Source: Betaproteobacteria bacterium RIFCSPLOWO2_02_FULL_63_19
GTDB lineage: Bacteria; Pseudomonadota; Gammaproteobacteria; Burkholderiales; SG8-39
Direction: 5' to 3'
Assembly: GCA_001770415.1 (NCBI GenBank)
Contig: MEQX01000009.1
Span: forward strand, 17,747-81,746
DNA: 64,000 nucleotides
Part shown: piece after piece, positions 49,508 to 60,278 of the stretch
Position numbering within the stretch: position 1 is the first letter of the stretch
Layout of the letters: each line of letters opens with the position of its first letter
Position numbers and translations under genes: made by a program
The notes under the pieces: model-generated
Databases searched by the model: none
Seen by the model: the letters and a program-made list of their open reading frames with translations, nothing else
Told to the model about the DNA's origin: nothing

Positions 49508-49764
49508 AAGCCAGACTTGGCGCATCCCACGGAAGCGTTCAGGATAAAATCCTACCCGCGCTCGGGCTTGCCGGGCCTGGTTCGCATGGCTTCGCCGGTT
49601 ATACGTCGCACCGGCAAGACAGCGCACCTCGATGATGCCTCGATATTATGGAGTTATCGATAGGTGATACATACGCCATGGCGGACTTCCGCCTCGGACT
49701 TGCGACAGAACCGCCTCCCGAGCGGTCACGATGGCCGAATAGGCATCGGTGACGGCGTCCGCCG

Positions 49765-51600
49765 ATGACGCGTCCGCTGAGACACGGCGTGGTGTTCTGC
49801 CGGCGAGCGACGCCGCTCTTGATTGCCGCGTCGCTCAGCGCATGCTCAGTGCTGACGCTTTTGCCCGGCGCGAAAATCGAGGAACCGGCGTCCACGGTGA
49901 TTGCGCGTCAGGAACCGGCTGCCACCGAAAGCCTCACGGTCAACACGGTCAATAGTGCGCAGACATCGGCGTCCGACTCGGCGTCCCGAAAGGCTGACGC
50001 GGTGCCCGCCCCGCTCCCCCAACGTCCCCGGGCGGCGGGCGGCCCGGACGCTCCGGTGCGTCTACCCCCGCTCGAGATCGCCGGTCTCGACGAAATCCGC
50101 GAGGTAAAGGATCCGCTTCCGATCGCGCGCACCATAGACCTCACGGCAACCCCGGACGACCTATGGGAGCGGATCCGCAACGGGTTCGGCATGCGCAACC
50201 TATCCGGTCCGCTCGTGCTCGACCGGCAGATCTGGTATGCGAGCCGGCCGAGCCTCATGAAGAACATGCTCCAGCGCAGCAGGCGCTACCTCTATCACAT
50301 TGTCGAGGAGCTTGAGCGCCGGGGTATTCCTACGGAACTGGCGCTGTTGCCGATGGTCGAATCGGCTTTCAATCCCATGGCGTATTCGCGCGCAAAAGCA
50401 TCGGGCCTGTGGCAGTTCATCCCGTCTACCGCGAGGACATACAATCTGAAACAGAACTGGTGGATCGACGCGCGGCGTGACATCATCGCGTCGACCGCGG
50501 CCGCGCTGGACTACCTGCAGTTTCTCTACGAAATGCACGGGGACTGGTATCTGGCACTCGCCTCCTACAACTGGGGCGAAAACGCCGTGTCACGCGCAAT
50601 CGAACGCAACAAGGCCCGTGGGCAGCCCACGGATTACCTGAGTCTGCGCATGCCCGCAGAAACGCGGTATTACGTCCCGAAGCTTCAAGCGCTGAAGAAC
50701 ATTGTCTCCAATCCCAAGGCATTCGGAATCGACCTCGACCCGATTCCGAACGAGCCCTATTTCGTCACGGTGGAAAAGAAACAGGATATCGACATACGCA
50801 CTGCCGCGAAACTCGCCGAAATGTCGCTCGAGGAATTGATCGCGCTCAACCCGGCGTACAACCGACCGGTGATCACTGCTGCACAGTCCCAGACGCTGGT
50901 GCTGCCTGCGGACCACGTGGACACATTCAGGAGAAACCTCGAGAATCACGACAAACCGCTCAGCGCATGGCGAACCTACACGCTGAAACCCGGCGACGGG
51001 CTCGCGCGGGTCGCCAAGCAACACGGGATTTCCCTTGCCCGCCTGATGCAGGTCAACGGAATCCGGGCGCGAACCAGGGTTGGTACCGGACAACAGATAC
51101 TTGTGCCAGAGAAAGGCAATAACGCCGCGAAAGAGCCGCTGCCGGCGCTGTTCCGGCCGTCTCAGGGCGCAGGGCAAAGCGTCCGGACCGTCTATACCGT
51201 CAGGAACGGCGACTCGTTCTGGGCCATCGCCCGGCGCTTTGGCGTTCGAATCGATGACCTGAAGCGCTGGAACTCCATCGAACGGCTTCTTGCTGGCCAC
51301 AAGATCCTCGTCTATCAGCCGATCGCCGTGGAACCCGAAAGCGTTCAAACGGTCTACACCGTCAAAAAGGGCGACTCGTTCTGGGCCATCGCCCGGCGCT
51401 TTGGCGTTCGAATCGATGACCTGAAGCGCTGGAACTCCATCGACCGCCTTTTTGCCGGCGACAAGGTAGTCATCTACCAGGCGACTGCTGACAACACTGG
51501 CGCAGTTGCCCGCAATGAAAGGAAATCCAAAGCTGCCACTGAAAGTAACGGGAAAAAGCTCGCGCGTGGCGAAACCGCGCCGCAGGACGCCGGGCGGTAG
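49765..51600 (+). CDS. mltD: Membrane-bound lytic murein transglycosylase D with LysM repeats
   Basis: This is a 611-residue lipoprotein (lipobox SLSAC, Cys27). The SLT domain is at about 165-300 with catalytic Glu199 in LPMVESAFNPMAYS and GLWQFIPSTARTYNLK. LysM-like units follow at about 334-382 (divergent), 404-449, 476-518 and 530-572, the last two almost identical. It cuts peptidoglycan glycan strands in the periplasm. The 257 bases before it contain no recognisable gene, and no clear ribosome-binding site precedes the ATG. Confidence 0.93.
   Translation: MTRPLRHGVVFCRRATPLLIAASLSACSVLTLLPGAKIEEPASTVIARQEPAATESLTVNTVNSAQTSASDSASRKADAVPAPLPQRPRAAGGPDAPVRLPPLEIAGLDEIREVKDPLPIARTIDLTATPDDLWERIRNGFGMRNLSGPLVLDRQIWYASRPSLMKNMLQRSRRYLYHIVEELERRGIPTELALLPMVESAFNPMAYSRAKASGLWQFIPSTARTYNLKQNWWIDARRDIIASTAAALDYLQFLYEMHGDWYLALASYNWGENAVSRAIERNKARGQPTDYLSLRMPAETRYYVPKLQALKNIVSNPKAFGIDLDPIPNEPYFVTVEKKQDIDIRTAAKLAEMSLEELIALNPAYNRPVITAAQSQTLVLPADHVDTFRRNLENHDKPLSAWRTYTLKPGDGLARVAKQHGISLARLMQVNGIRARTRVGTGQQILVPEKGNNAAKEPLPALFRPSQGAGQSVRTVYTVRNGDSFWAIARRFGVRIDDLKRWNSIERLLAGHKILVYQPIAVEPESVQTVYTVKKGDSFWAIARRFGVRIDDLKRWNSIDRLFAGDKVVIYQATADNTGAVARNERKSKAATESNGKKLARGETAPQDAGR
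51208..51443 (+). repeat. Perfect 74-base direct repeat inside mltD
   Basis: Bases 51208-51281 and 51370-51443 are identical and 162 bases apart (54 codons), covering the core of the last two LysM units. Even the codon choice is the same, which points to recent duplication or gene conversion. Confidence 0.9.
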
Positions 51601-51696
51601 AATTGCGCCGGTTTCAAACCCGCACGTCGCATCGAGACCCTGCAAACCCTCCACGGGCCCTTGCGGCGGAACCGTGATCCACGGAGACATTTGAGA

Positions 51697-53499
51697 ATGA
51701 AGCTCGGAGTATTGCGGAGCGCCGCGATATCAATTCTTGTCGCAATAACTCTCCACGCCGCTTCCGAGGCGGCGGATCGATCCAAAACACTGCACGTCAC
51801 GTTCCAGGTCGCCGAAACCGGCTTTGATCCGACGCGCACGTCCGACTATTACTCGGGTCAGGTGATCGAAGCCATATTCGAACGTCTTCTGACCTATGAC
51901 TATCTCGCGCGCCCGGCAAAGCTCGTGCCCAGTACGGCCGAATCGCTCCCTGAGATCACGGACCACGCGAAGACCTATACATTCAAGGTCAGGAAAGGCA
52001 TCTATTTCACTCCTGACCCGGCATTCAAGGGCAAGAGGCGAGAACTGACTGCCGAAGACTACGCCTATTCGATAAAGCGATTCTTCGACCCCAAGAATCG
52101 CTCCCCTTACGCGTTCCTTTATGAAGGCAAGATCGTCGGGCTCGACGAACTCGGCGCGAAGGCCAGGAAAACCGGTCGATTCGACTACGACGCCGCCGTC
52201 CCGGGACTGGAGGTCCCGGACCGATACACATTGCGCATTCACCTACGAGAGCCGGATTACGGATTCGCCCATATCATCGCGTTCGACCTCAGCGGCGCCG
52301 TCGCGCGGGAAGTGATCGAAGCGTATGGCGAAGACACCAACGCGCATCCGATCGGCACCGGACCGTATCGGTTGAAGCAATACGTGCGCTCCTCGAAGAT
52401 CGTTCTGGAAGCGAACCCCGACTACCGTGGCATGGTCTGGGACTTCCAGCCCGGTGGCGATCCGGCCGATCGGGAGATTGTGGCGCAGATGAAGGGCAAG
52501 AAGCTCCCGGTCATCGGCAATGTCGAAATCAGCATCGTCGAGGAGACACAAAGTCGCTGGCTCGCCTTCGAAAAGGGCGAAACGGACATGGAATACCAGT
52601 TGTGGGATCTCTCCCCGACTTTCATGGCGGAAGACGGCAGACTCCGGCCCCGATTCGCCAATCGCGGCATCAAACTGGGTCGAAGCGTTGATCCTGAAAT
52701 CACTTATTTATATTTCAACATGCTGGACAAGATCGGCGACAAGCCCAATCCGGTCGGCGGGTACGGCAGGGAGAAGATAGCCCTGCGCAGAGCGATCGCG
52801 ATGGCTTACAAGATTGACGATCAGATTCGGGTCATCCGCAAAGGCCAGGCGATCAAGGCGGAATTTCCGATCCCGCCAGGCATTGCCGGCCATGATCCGG
52901 CCTACAAGAGCAGCATTCGCTACGACCCCAAGACCGCCAATGCCCTGCTCGACAGGTTCGGCTACAAGAAAGGACCGGACGGGTACCGCAGGCTGCCCGA
53001 CGGCAAGGAACTGGTCATCCGTTTTTCGTCGACCCCGACCGAAATCGCCCGGCAGGGTGACGAACTGATAAAGCGTTCGCTCGACTCCATCGGCATCCGG
53101 CTGGAAATTCACAAGGAACGCTTTCCCGACCTGATCAAGCTGGAGCGGCGCTGCCGCCTGATGATGCGCGGCGCGTCTTGGATAGCAGACACGCCAGACG
53201 GCGACAATTTCATGCAGCTGCTCTATGGTCCCAATACGTTCCAGAGCAACAATGCCTGCTACAAATCTGCCGTATTCGACAGGCTGTACGAAAAATCCAG
53301 AACCATGCCGGACGGACCCGAACGCAACCGGCTTTATCGCCAGATGACCCGCCAGATGGAAGCAGATACGCCGTGGCTCCTGATCGACAGCCGTTACCGC
53401 AACATGCTGATGCAACCGTACGTGATCGGTTTCAAGAAACACCCGGTACTGCACCAGGAATGGATGTATATCGATTTCGATTCCAAAGCCAAGAGGTGA
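51697..53499 (+). CDS. ABC transporter peptide/oligopeptide-binding protein
   Basis: This 600-residue periplasmic protein has a signal peptide (cleavage near EAA-DR) and the solute-binding family 5 fold: LVPSTAESLPEIT, YTFKVRKGIYFTPDP, ALRRAIAMAYKID and DGDNFMQLLYG. It supplies ligand to the permeases downstream. The ATG at 51697 is preceded by GGAGAC. A peptidase gene is placed between it and the permease genes. Confidence 0.92.
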   Translation: MKLGVLRSAAISILVAITLHAASEAADRSKTLHVTFQVAETGFDPTRTSDYYSGQVIEAIFERLLTYDYLARPAKLVPSTAESLPEITDHAKTYTFKVRKGIYFTPDPAFKGKRRELTAEDYAYSIKRFFDPKNRSPYAFLYEGKIVGLDELGAKARKTGRFDYDAAVPGLEVPDRYTLRIHLREPDYGFAHIIAFDLSGAVAREVIEAYGEDTNAHPIGTGPYRLKQYVRSSKIVLEANPDYRGMVWDFQPGGDPADREIVAQMKGKKLPVIGNVEISIVEETQSRWLAFEKGETDMEYQLWDLSPTFMAEDGRLRPRFANRGIKLGRSVDPEITYLYFNMLDKIGDKPNPVGGYGREKIALRRAIAMAYKIDDQIRVIRKGQAIKAEFPIPPGIAGHDPAYKSSIRYDPKTANALLDRFGYKKGPDGYRRLPDGKELVIRFSSTPTEIARQGDELIKRSLDSIGIRLEIHKERFPDLIKLERRCRLMMRGASWIADTPDGDNFMQLLYGPNTFQSNNACYKSAVFDRLYEKSRTMPDGPERNRLYRQMTRQMEADTPWLLIDSRYRNMLMQPYVIGFKKHPVLHQEWMYIDFDSKAKR

Positions 53500-53505
53500 G
53501 GCCGG

Positions 53506-55515
53506 GTGACTGACGCGATCCGGAACAAGAATGTGCGCGTGATTACTGCGGCGGTGTTCTGCTGCGTCGCCGCACCAGCCGCATGGAGTGCGACGCGTCC
53601 GCAGATCCCCGTCTGGGATGCTGCGACCATCGACAAAGTCTGCGCGCGGACTCTGGCCGACTCGCGCGCGCTAGCCGCATCACTCGCGGAACTGCCGCTG
53701 GCCGAGATCTCGGACGCCCGTGTCTACGGCGATTGGGACCACCTGCAGATACTGATCGAGGACACACAAGGCCCCGTCAGCCTGCTGGCCAACGTATCTC
53801 CGAACGCGGCCGCGCGTGCCGCTGCCGAGGCTTGCCTGCTCAAGTTTTCGGTACTCGGAACGGAGCTGCTCCAAAACGCAGCACTCTATGAGCGAATCAG
53901 ACGCGGCGTCCCGGCCGATGCGATCGACAGCAAGCTGCGAAAGGATCTGACTGAGGCGTTCGAGGACGCCGGAGTCGCCCTCGCTCCTGCGAAGCAGGCC
54001 CGCATGAAAGCCATCCTGCAGCGCCTGGAAGAGCTTCGGCAGGCTTTCGATCGCAACATCCGCGACAACAGGACGCGTGTCACCTTTACGCCTGCAGAAC
54101 TCAAGGGACTGCCGACGTCCTATCTGGGAAAGGCACGGCGCGACGGTGACGGCAACTTCCTGCTCGGCTTCGATTATCCCGAATACGATCCGTTCATGGC
54201 CAATGCGGAGAACGAAGCGGCGCGAAAGCGCTACTATATTGCCTTTAACAACCGCGGTACCGAGCAGAATCTGGTAATTCTCGCCGAGGCGAGCCGCCTG
54301 CGACTGGAAATCGCAAATCTTTACGGATTGCCCAGCTACGCTGACTTCGTGGCCCGCCGACGGATGGCTGCCAACCCCGGTACGGTGCATCGCTTCCTCA
54401 AACAAGTTGAGGAGAAAGTCCGCGATATCGAGCGCACGGAGTTCGACGAACTCCGTGCCTTGAAGGCCTTCAGCCTGGGTGGAACGTCTGAGCAGGTGAC
54501 TCTCCACCCCTGGGATCTCCGCTATTACCGCGAGCAACTGAAAAGAAGGCGCTTCAGCGTCGATCAGGAGGCGCTTCGCGCGTATTTTCCAACCGATGCC
54601 ATGGTGAAATGGGCGCTCGCGATATCGAGCGACCTTTACGGCATCAAGTTCGAAGCCGCGAGCCCCCCGGTGTGGCACCCGTCAGTCAGGTACTACAACG
54701 TGGTCGACAGCAGCACGGGCGATTTCCTGGGCGGCATCTACCTGGACTTATTTCCGCGCGAGGGCAAATACAGGCATGCGGCCGCCTTCCCGGTGCGCAG
54801 CGTCAGCGTCGCGGCCAAGCGCACCCCGATCAGCGTCCTTGTGGCGAACTTCAACGCCAAAGGTCTCGATCATCAGGAGGTCGAAACCCTGCTGCATGAA
54901 TTCGGGCATGTTCTGCACGGAGCACTGTCGCAGACGCGCTACGCGAGCCATGCAGGAACCGACGTCGAACGCGATTTTGTCGAGGCGCCGTCGCAGATGT
55001 ACGAGGAATGGGCGCGTAAGAAGGAATCGCTGCAGCTGGTCCAGCAGTTCTGCGCGGGTTGTCCGTCCGTGGACGACGTGCTGGTCGCGCGTCTGCGCGC
55101 CGCGCATCTGTACGGAACGGGCATACGCTATGCCCGTCAGCACCTTTACGCGTCATACGACATGGCTCTGGCCGGTGAACGGGTGCTCGACCCATTGCAG
55201 ACCTGGATTGCGATGGAAAGCGCGACACCGGCGGGATTCGTTCCCGCCACCCAGTTTCCTGGCACGTTTGCACATCTGCTCGGCGGATATGCCGCGGGTT
55301 ACTACGGCTACATGTGGTCCGAAGTGCTGGCGCTCGACATGCTGTCGGTATTCGGAGACAACCTGATGAATCCGCAGGTCGGCCGCCGGTTCCGCAAGCT
55401 GATACTCTCGCAGGGTGGGCAAGAGCCTGCGTCCGGACTGGTACGTGCCTTTCTCGGTCGCGACCCTTCTCCCGACGCGTTCTTCGCCGAAATTACCGGA
55501 CGCCGGGGGAACTGA
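53506..55515 (+). CDS. M3 family metallopeptidase (oligopeptidase-like), exported
   Basis: This 669-residue protein has the zinc motif H464-E-F-G-H468 with the third ligand Glu493 in FVEAPSQM. Unlike cytosolic OpdA/PrlC, it begins with a likely signal peptide (cleavage near WSA-TR), suggesting periplasmic action. The start is GTG at 53506, seven bases after the binding-protein stop. It may trim peptides for the transporter encoded around it. Confidence 0.9.
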   Translation: MTDAIRNKNVRVITAAVFCCVAAPAAWSATRPQIPVWDAATIDKVCARTLADSRALAASLAELPLAEISDARVYGDWDHLQILIEDTQGPVSLLANVSPNAAARAAAEACLLKFSVLGTELLQNAALYERIRRGVPADAIDSKLRKDLTEAFEDAGVALAPAKQARMKAILQRLEELRQAFDRNIRDNRTRVTFTPAELKGLPTSYLGKARRDGDGNFLLGFDYPEYDPFMANAENEAARKRYYIAFNNRGTEQNLVILAEASRLRLEIANLYGLPSYADFVARRRMAANPGTVHRFLKQVEEKVRDIERTEFDELRALKAFSLGGTSEQVTLHPWDLRYYREQLKRRRFSVDQEALRAYFPTDAMVKWALAISSDLYGIKFEAASPPVWHPSVRYYNVVDSSTGDFLGGIYLDLFPREGKYRHAAAFPVRSVSVAAKRTPISVLVANFNAKGLDHQEVETLLHEFGHVLHGALSQTRYASHAGTDVERDFVEAPSQMYEEWARKKESLQLVQQFCAGCPSVDDVLVARLRAAHLYGTGIRYARQHLYASYDMALAGERVLDPLQTWIAMESATPAGFVPATQFPGTFAHLLGGYAAGYYGYMWSEVLALDMLSVFGDNLMNPQVGRRFRKLILSQGGQEPASGLVRAFLGRDPSPDAFFAEITGRRGN

Positions 55516-55526
55516 GCAGCGACCCG

Positions 55527-56465
55527 ATGTTCGAATACATTGTCCGCCGCCTATGGCAAACCATTCCGACACTGCTCGGAGTCGTGCTGTTGGTGTTCTT
55601 CCTGTTCACCTGGGTTGGAGGCGATCCGGCCTATCTGCTGGCAGGCAAGATCTCCAATCCCGAGCAAATCGAGAACATCCGTCGCCAGCTCGGCGTTGAC
55701 CAGCCGATCCACGCCCAGCTCTGGATATTCATCAAGCAGATCGCTACTGGCGATTTCGGCGTAAGTTGGGCGACCAACGAACAGGTGTCGGATATATTTC
55801 TGACGAGGTTGGGTCCTTCGTTGACGGTGCTCGTGCCGCTGCTGGTGGTCGATACCGTGCTCGCGATCGCCGCGGCGATGCTGGTGGCCTACGTTCGTGG
55901 GTCTGTTACGGACCGCGTTGTCATGATCACCTGTACGGTCGGGCAGTCGATCAGCATATTGGTCTATATCATCGTGTTCCAGTACCTGCTCGCATACCGG
56001 CTGGGCTGGTTTCCAGTACAAGGCTGGGGCAACGGTTTTGCCGAAAATCTGCTGACCTACAGTCTGCTGCCTATCATTGTCGGCGTAATCGTCTCATTGG
56101 CCCCCGACACACGTCTTTACCGAACTTTTTTTCTTGACGAAATCAACCAGGACTATGTTCGCACCGCACGGGCAAAGGGATTGAGCGAAACGCGCGTCAT
56201 CTGGGTGCACGTCATGCGCAATGCATCAATTCCGATCATTACCAACGTCATGATCCAGCTTCCGGGCCTACTGGTTGGCGCCTTTCTAATCGAACGATTC
56301 TTTTCCATCCCAGGCATTGGGCGCGAGGTACTTCTCGCCGTGGAGCGCAGCGACTTCCCCGTTATCAAGGCCGTAACGATCTATGTCGCGATCGCCACAA
56401 TGATTACCAATCTGCTTGCCGATCTGCTTTACAAGGCGGTCGACCCGCGCGTACAGCTAAAATGA
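55527..56465 (+). CDS. ABC peptide transporter permease (DppB/OppB family)
   Basis: This 312-residue permease has six hydrophobic segments and the EAA loop DYVRTARAKGLSETRV. It starts at the ATG at 55527, 11 bases after the peptidase stop; the open frame extends further upstream but overlaps the peptidase. Its end overlaps the next gene by four bases (ATGA). Confidence 0.94.
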   Translation: MFEYIVRRLWQTIPTLLGVVLLVFFLFTWVGGDPAYLLAGKISNPEQIENIRRQLGVDQPIHAQLWIFIKQIATGDFGVSWATNEQVSDIFLTRLGPSLTVLVPLLVVDTVLAIAAAMLVAYVRGSVTDRVVMITCTVGQSISILVYIIVFQYLLAYRLGWFPVQGWGNGFAENLLTYSLLPIIVGVIVSLAPDTRLYRTFFLDEINQDYVRTARAKGLSETRVIWVHVMRNASIPIITNVMIQLPGLLVGAFLIERFFSIPGIGREVLLAVERSDFPVIKAVTIYVAIATMITNLLADLLYKAVDPRVQLK

Positions 56466-57585
56466 AGCGAGCCGCGATCGGAACCTCCATCCACATCGAA
56501 TCGCCCGGTCTTTGGACGCTCGCGTGGAAGCGCTTTCGCCAGGATCGCGTCGGATTGGTCTCGCTCAACATTGTCGCGTTCTTTGTGATTCTGATGGCGG
56601 CCTCGTGGACCGGGCTGATTGCGAGCGACTGGTCGAAGGAAGTGGGTGTAAGCAATGCGCCCCCGACGCTCTTGGGACCGAGGGTCGCGTCCACTTCTGC
56701 CGAGCGCGCTCCCCCCGCCCGATCACGCGCCTCGCGTATTGACGACAGAAGCGAAGAAAGGGTGGTCGACCCGTTGGCCGATATTCTGGCCGATATCCGG
56801 GGCGAAAGACCGACTGGCAGCGGGGGCACTCCGATTGTCGACCCGCTGGCGGACGTCTTGGCCGAAATTCGCGCGGAATCGGAGCGCGCGTCGGCCGCCG
56901 AGACCAGGGTGTCTACGCTGATCTTCGGGGGCGACAAATGGGGCCGCGATGTTCTCGCGAAAGCGATCAAGGGGACTGAAACATCGTTGTTCGTCGGACT
57001 ATCTGCCGCAGCACTCGCCGCGCTTCTCGGCACATTGTTCGGCGCGCTGGCCGGGTATTTCGGGCGCTGGATCGACGATTTTTTCAACTGGTTTTACAGC
57101 GTATTCACGTCTATCCCCTACCTGCTGCTGATTCTGTCCATTGCCGCGGTATTGAACCAAAAGGGGACGATTACCGTGGTCTTGATACTCGGGCTCACCG
57201 GCTGGACCGGTATCTTCCGTTTAGTCCGCGCCGAATACATGAAACACAGGGTGCGCGAATACGTCCAGGCAGCAGATGCAATCGGCGCGTCGCACCTGCG
57301 TCGTATGTTCGTGCATATCTTCCCGAATGTCAGCCATGTCGTCCTTGTACAACTGTCGCTGCATGTCGTGCTATTCATCAAGTCGGAGGTGGTGCTTAGC
57401 TTCCTTGGATTCGGAGTCGGCGTCGACACCGTGTCCTGGGGAAGCATGCTCAACGAGGCCCAGACCGAGCTGATTTTGGGTTACTGGTGGCAGCTGGCCG
57501 CCGCGACCACGGCGATGGCTCTGCTCGTAACGGCATTTGGCCTGTCCACGGACGCTTTTCGTGACGCACTCGACCCGAAGCTCAA

Positions 57586-57589
<4 letters not shown>
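56462..57589 (+). CDS. ABC peptide transporter permease (DppC/OppC family) with unusual insertion
   Basis: This 375-residue permease has the usual first membrane helix near 34-52, GGDKWGRDVLAKAIKG and the EAA loop EYVQAADAIGASHLRRM. Between residues about 75 and 150 it has an extra low-complexity stretch with two similar units, VVDPLADILADIRGE and IVDPLADVLAEIRAE. This lies in the first periplasmic loop. Members of the family usually have a shorter loop there. It overlaps both neighbours by four bases. Confidence 0.92.
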
Positions 57590-59334
<1,745 letters not shown>

Positions 59335-59360
59335 GACTTAGAGCGAAGCGGCCGCTCGGC

Positions 59361-59366
59361 TATAAT
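59361..59366 (+). promoter_or_regulatory. Candidate -10 of fabI
   Basis: TATAAT lies 36 bases before the fabI ATG. The best TTGAGA at 59331-59336 is 24 bases away, too far for a standard promoter. Confidence 0.45.
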
Positions 59367-59402
59367 GCCCGCGTCAAATTAAGGTGACACCAGGAGAAAT
59401 GG

Positions 59403-60200
59403 ATGGCTTTTCTGGCGGGCAAGCGCATTCTTGTCACGGGTCTGCTCAGCAACCGGTCGATCGCATACGGGGTGGCGCAGGCGTGCCACCGCGAAGGCGC
59501 CGAATTGGCATTTACCTACCAGAACGATCGATTCCGCGACCGGGCGGCCGAAATGGCCGCAGAATTCGGTAGCGAGCTAACGTTTCCCTGCGATGTGGCA
59601 AGCGATGAGGAGATCGTGAAGTTATTTTCGGCACTAGGGCGCCATTGGCAAAAATTTGACGGCCTAGTTCACGCCATTGCTTACGTGCCTCGCGAAGCGA
59701 TAGCCGGCGATTTCCTCGATGGTCTTTCTAGGGAATCATTTCGCATTGCCCACGATATAAGCGCTTACAGCTTTCCCGCGCTCGTGAAGGCAGCCTTACC
59801 GCTCGTGGAAGGCCGCCCCGCCTCGATGGTGACCATGAGCTATCTAGGGGCCGTTCGGCCGGTTCCACACTACAACGTCATGGGGATGGCAAAGGCGAGT
59901 CTAGAAGCGAGTGTCCGCTATCTCGCGACCGGCCTGGGCCCGAAAAACATTAGAGTGAATGGCCTTTCGGCGGGTCCGATACGGACTATTGCGGCAAGCG
60001 GAGTCGCCCAATTCGGCAAGCTTTTGAAGCACGTCGAGTTCAACGCGCCGCTACGCCGCAATGTCACGATCGAGGATGTCGGCAACGTTGCCGCGTTTCT
60101 GCTTTCGGACTTGGCGGCCGGGATGACCGGGGAAATCATCTATGTCGACTCCGGTTACCACCAGTGCATAGCCGGGGTACGCGAAGAGGATGCGCCTTAA
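59403..60200 (+). CDS. fabI: Enoyl-[acyl-carrier-protein] reductase (NADH), FabI
   Basis: This 265-residue enzyme does the last reduction in fatty-acid elongation. It has GLLSNRSIAYGVAQA (cofactor loop), MSYLGAVRPVPHYNVMGMAK with the catalytic Tyr and Lys, and SAGPIRTIAASG. AGGAG lies six bases before the ATG. Confidence 0.96.
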   Translation: MAFLAGKRILVTGLLSNRSIAYGVAQACHREGAELAFTYQNDRFRDRAAEMAAEFGSELTFPCDVASDEEIVKLFSALGRHWQKFDGLVHAIAYVPREAIAGDFLDGLSRESFRIAHDISAYSFPALVKAALPLVEGRPASMVTMSYLGAVRPVPHYNVMGMAKASLEASVRYLATGLGPKNIRVNGLSAGPIRTIAASGVAQFGKLLKHVEFNAPLRRNVTIEDVGNVAAFLLSDLAAGMTGEIIYVDSGYHQCIAGVREEDAP

Positions 60201-60278
60201 GTCCCTATAATGGTTTTCGGCGGTGGCGCTCCGACTTCCGCCCGGGCAGAGCTGCGGACGCGTGGACTTCATGGGATT

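Noticed and set aside
60205-60210. Perfect TATAAT on the plus strand just after the fabI stop.
   Set aside because: No plus-strand gene follows; the next gene, ppiD, runs the other way, and there is no -35. A small RNA cannot be excluded but is not supported.
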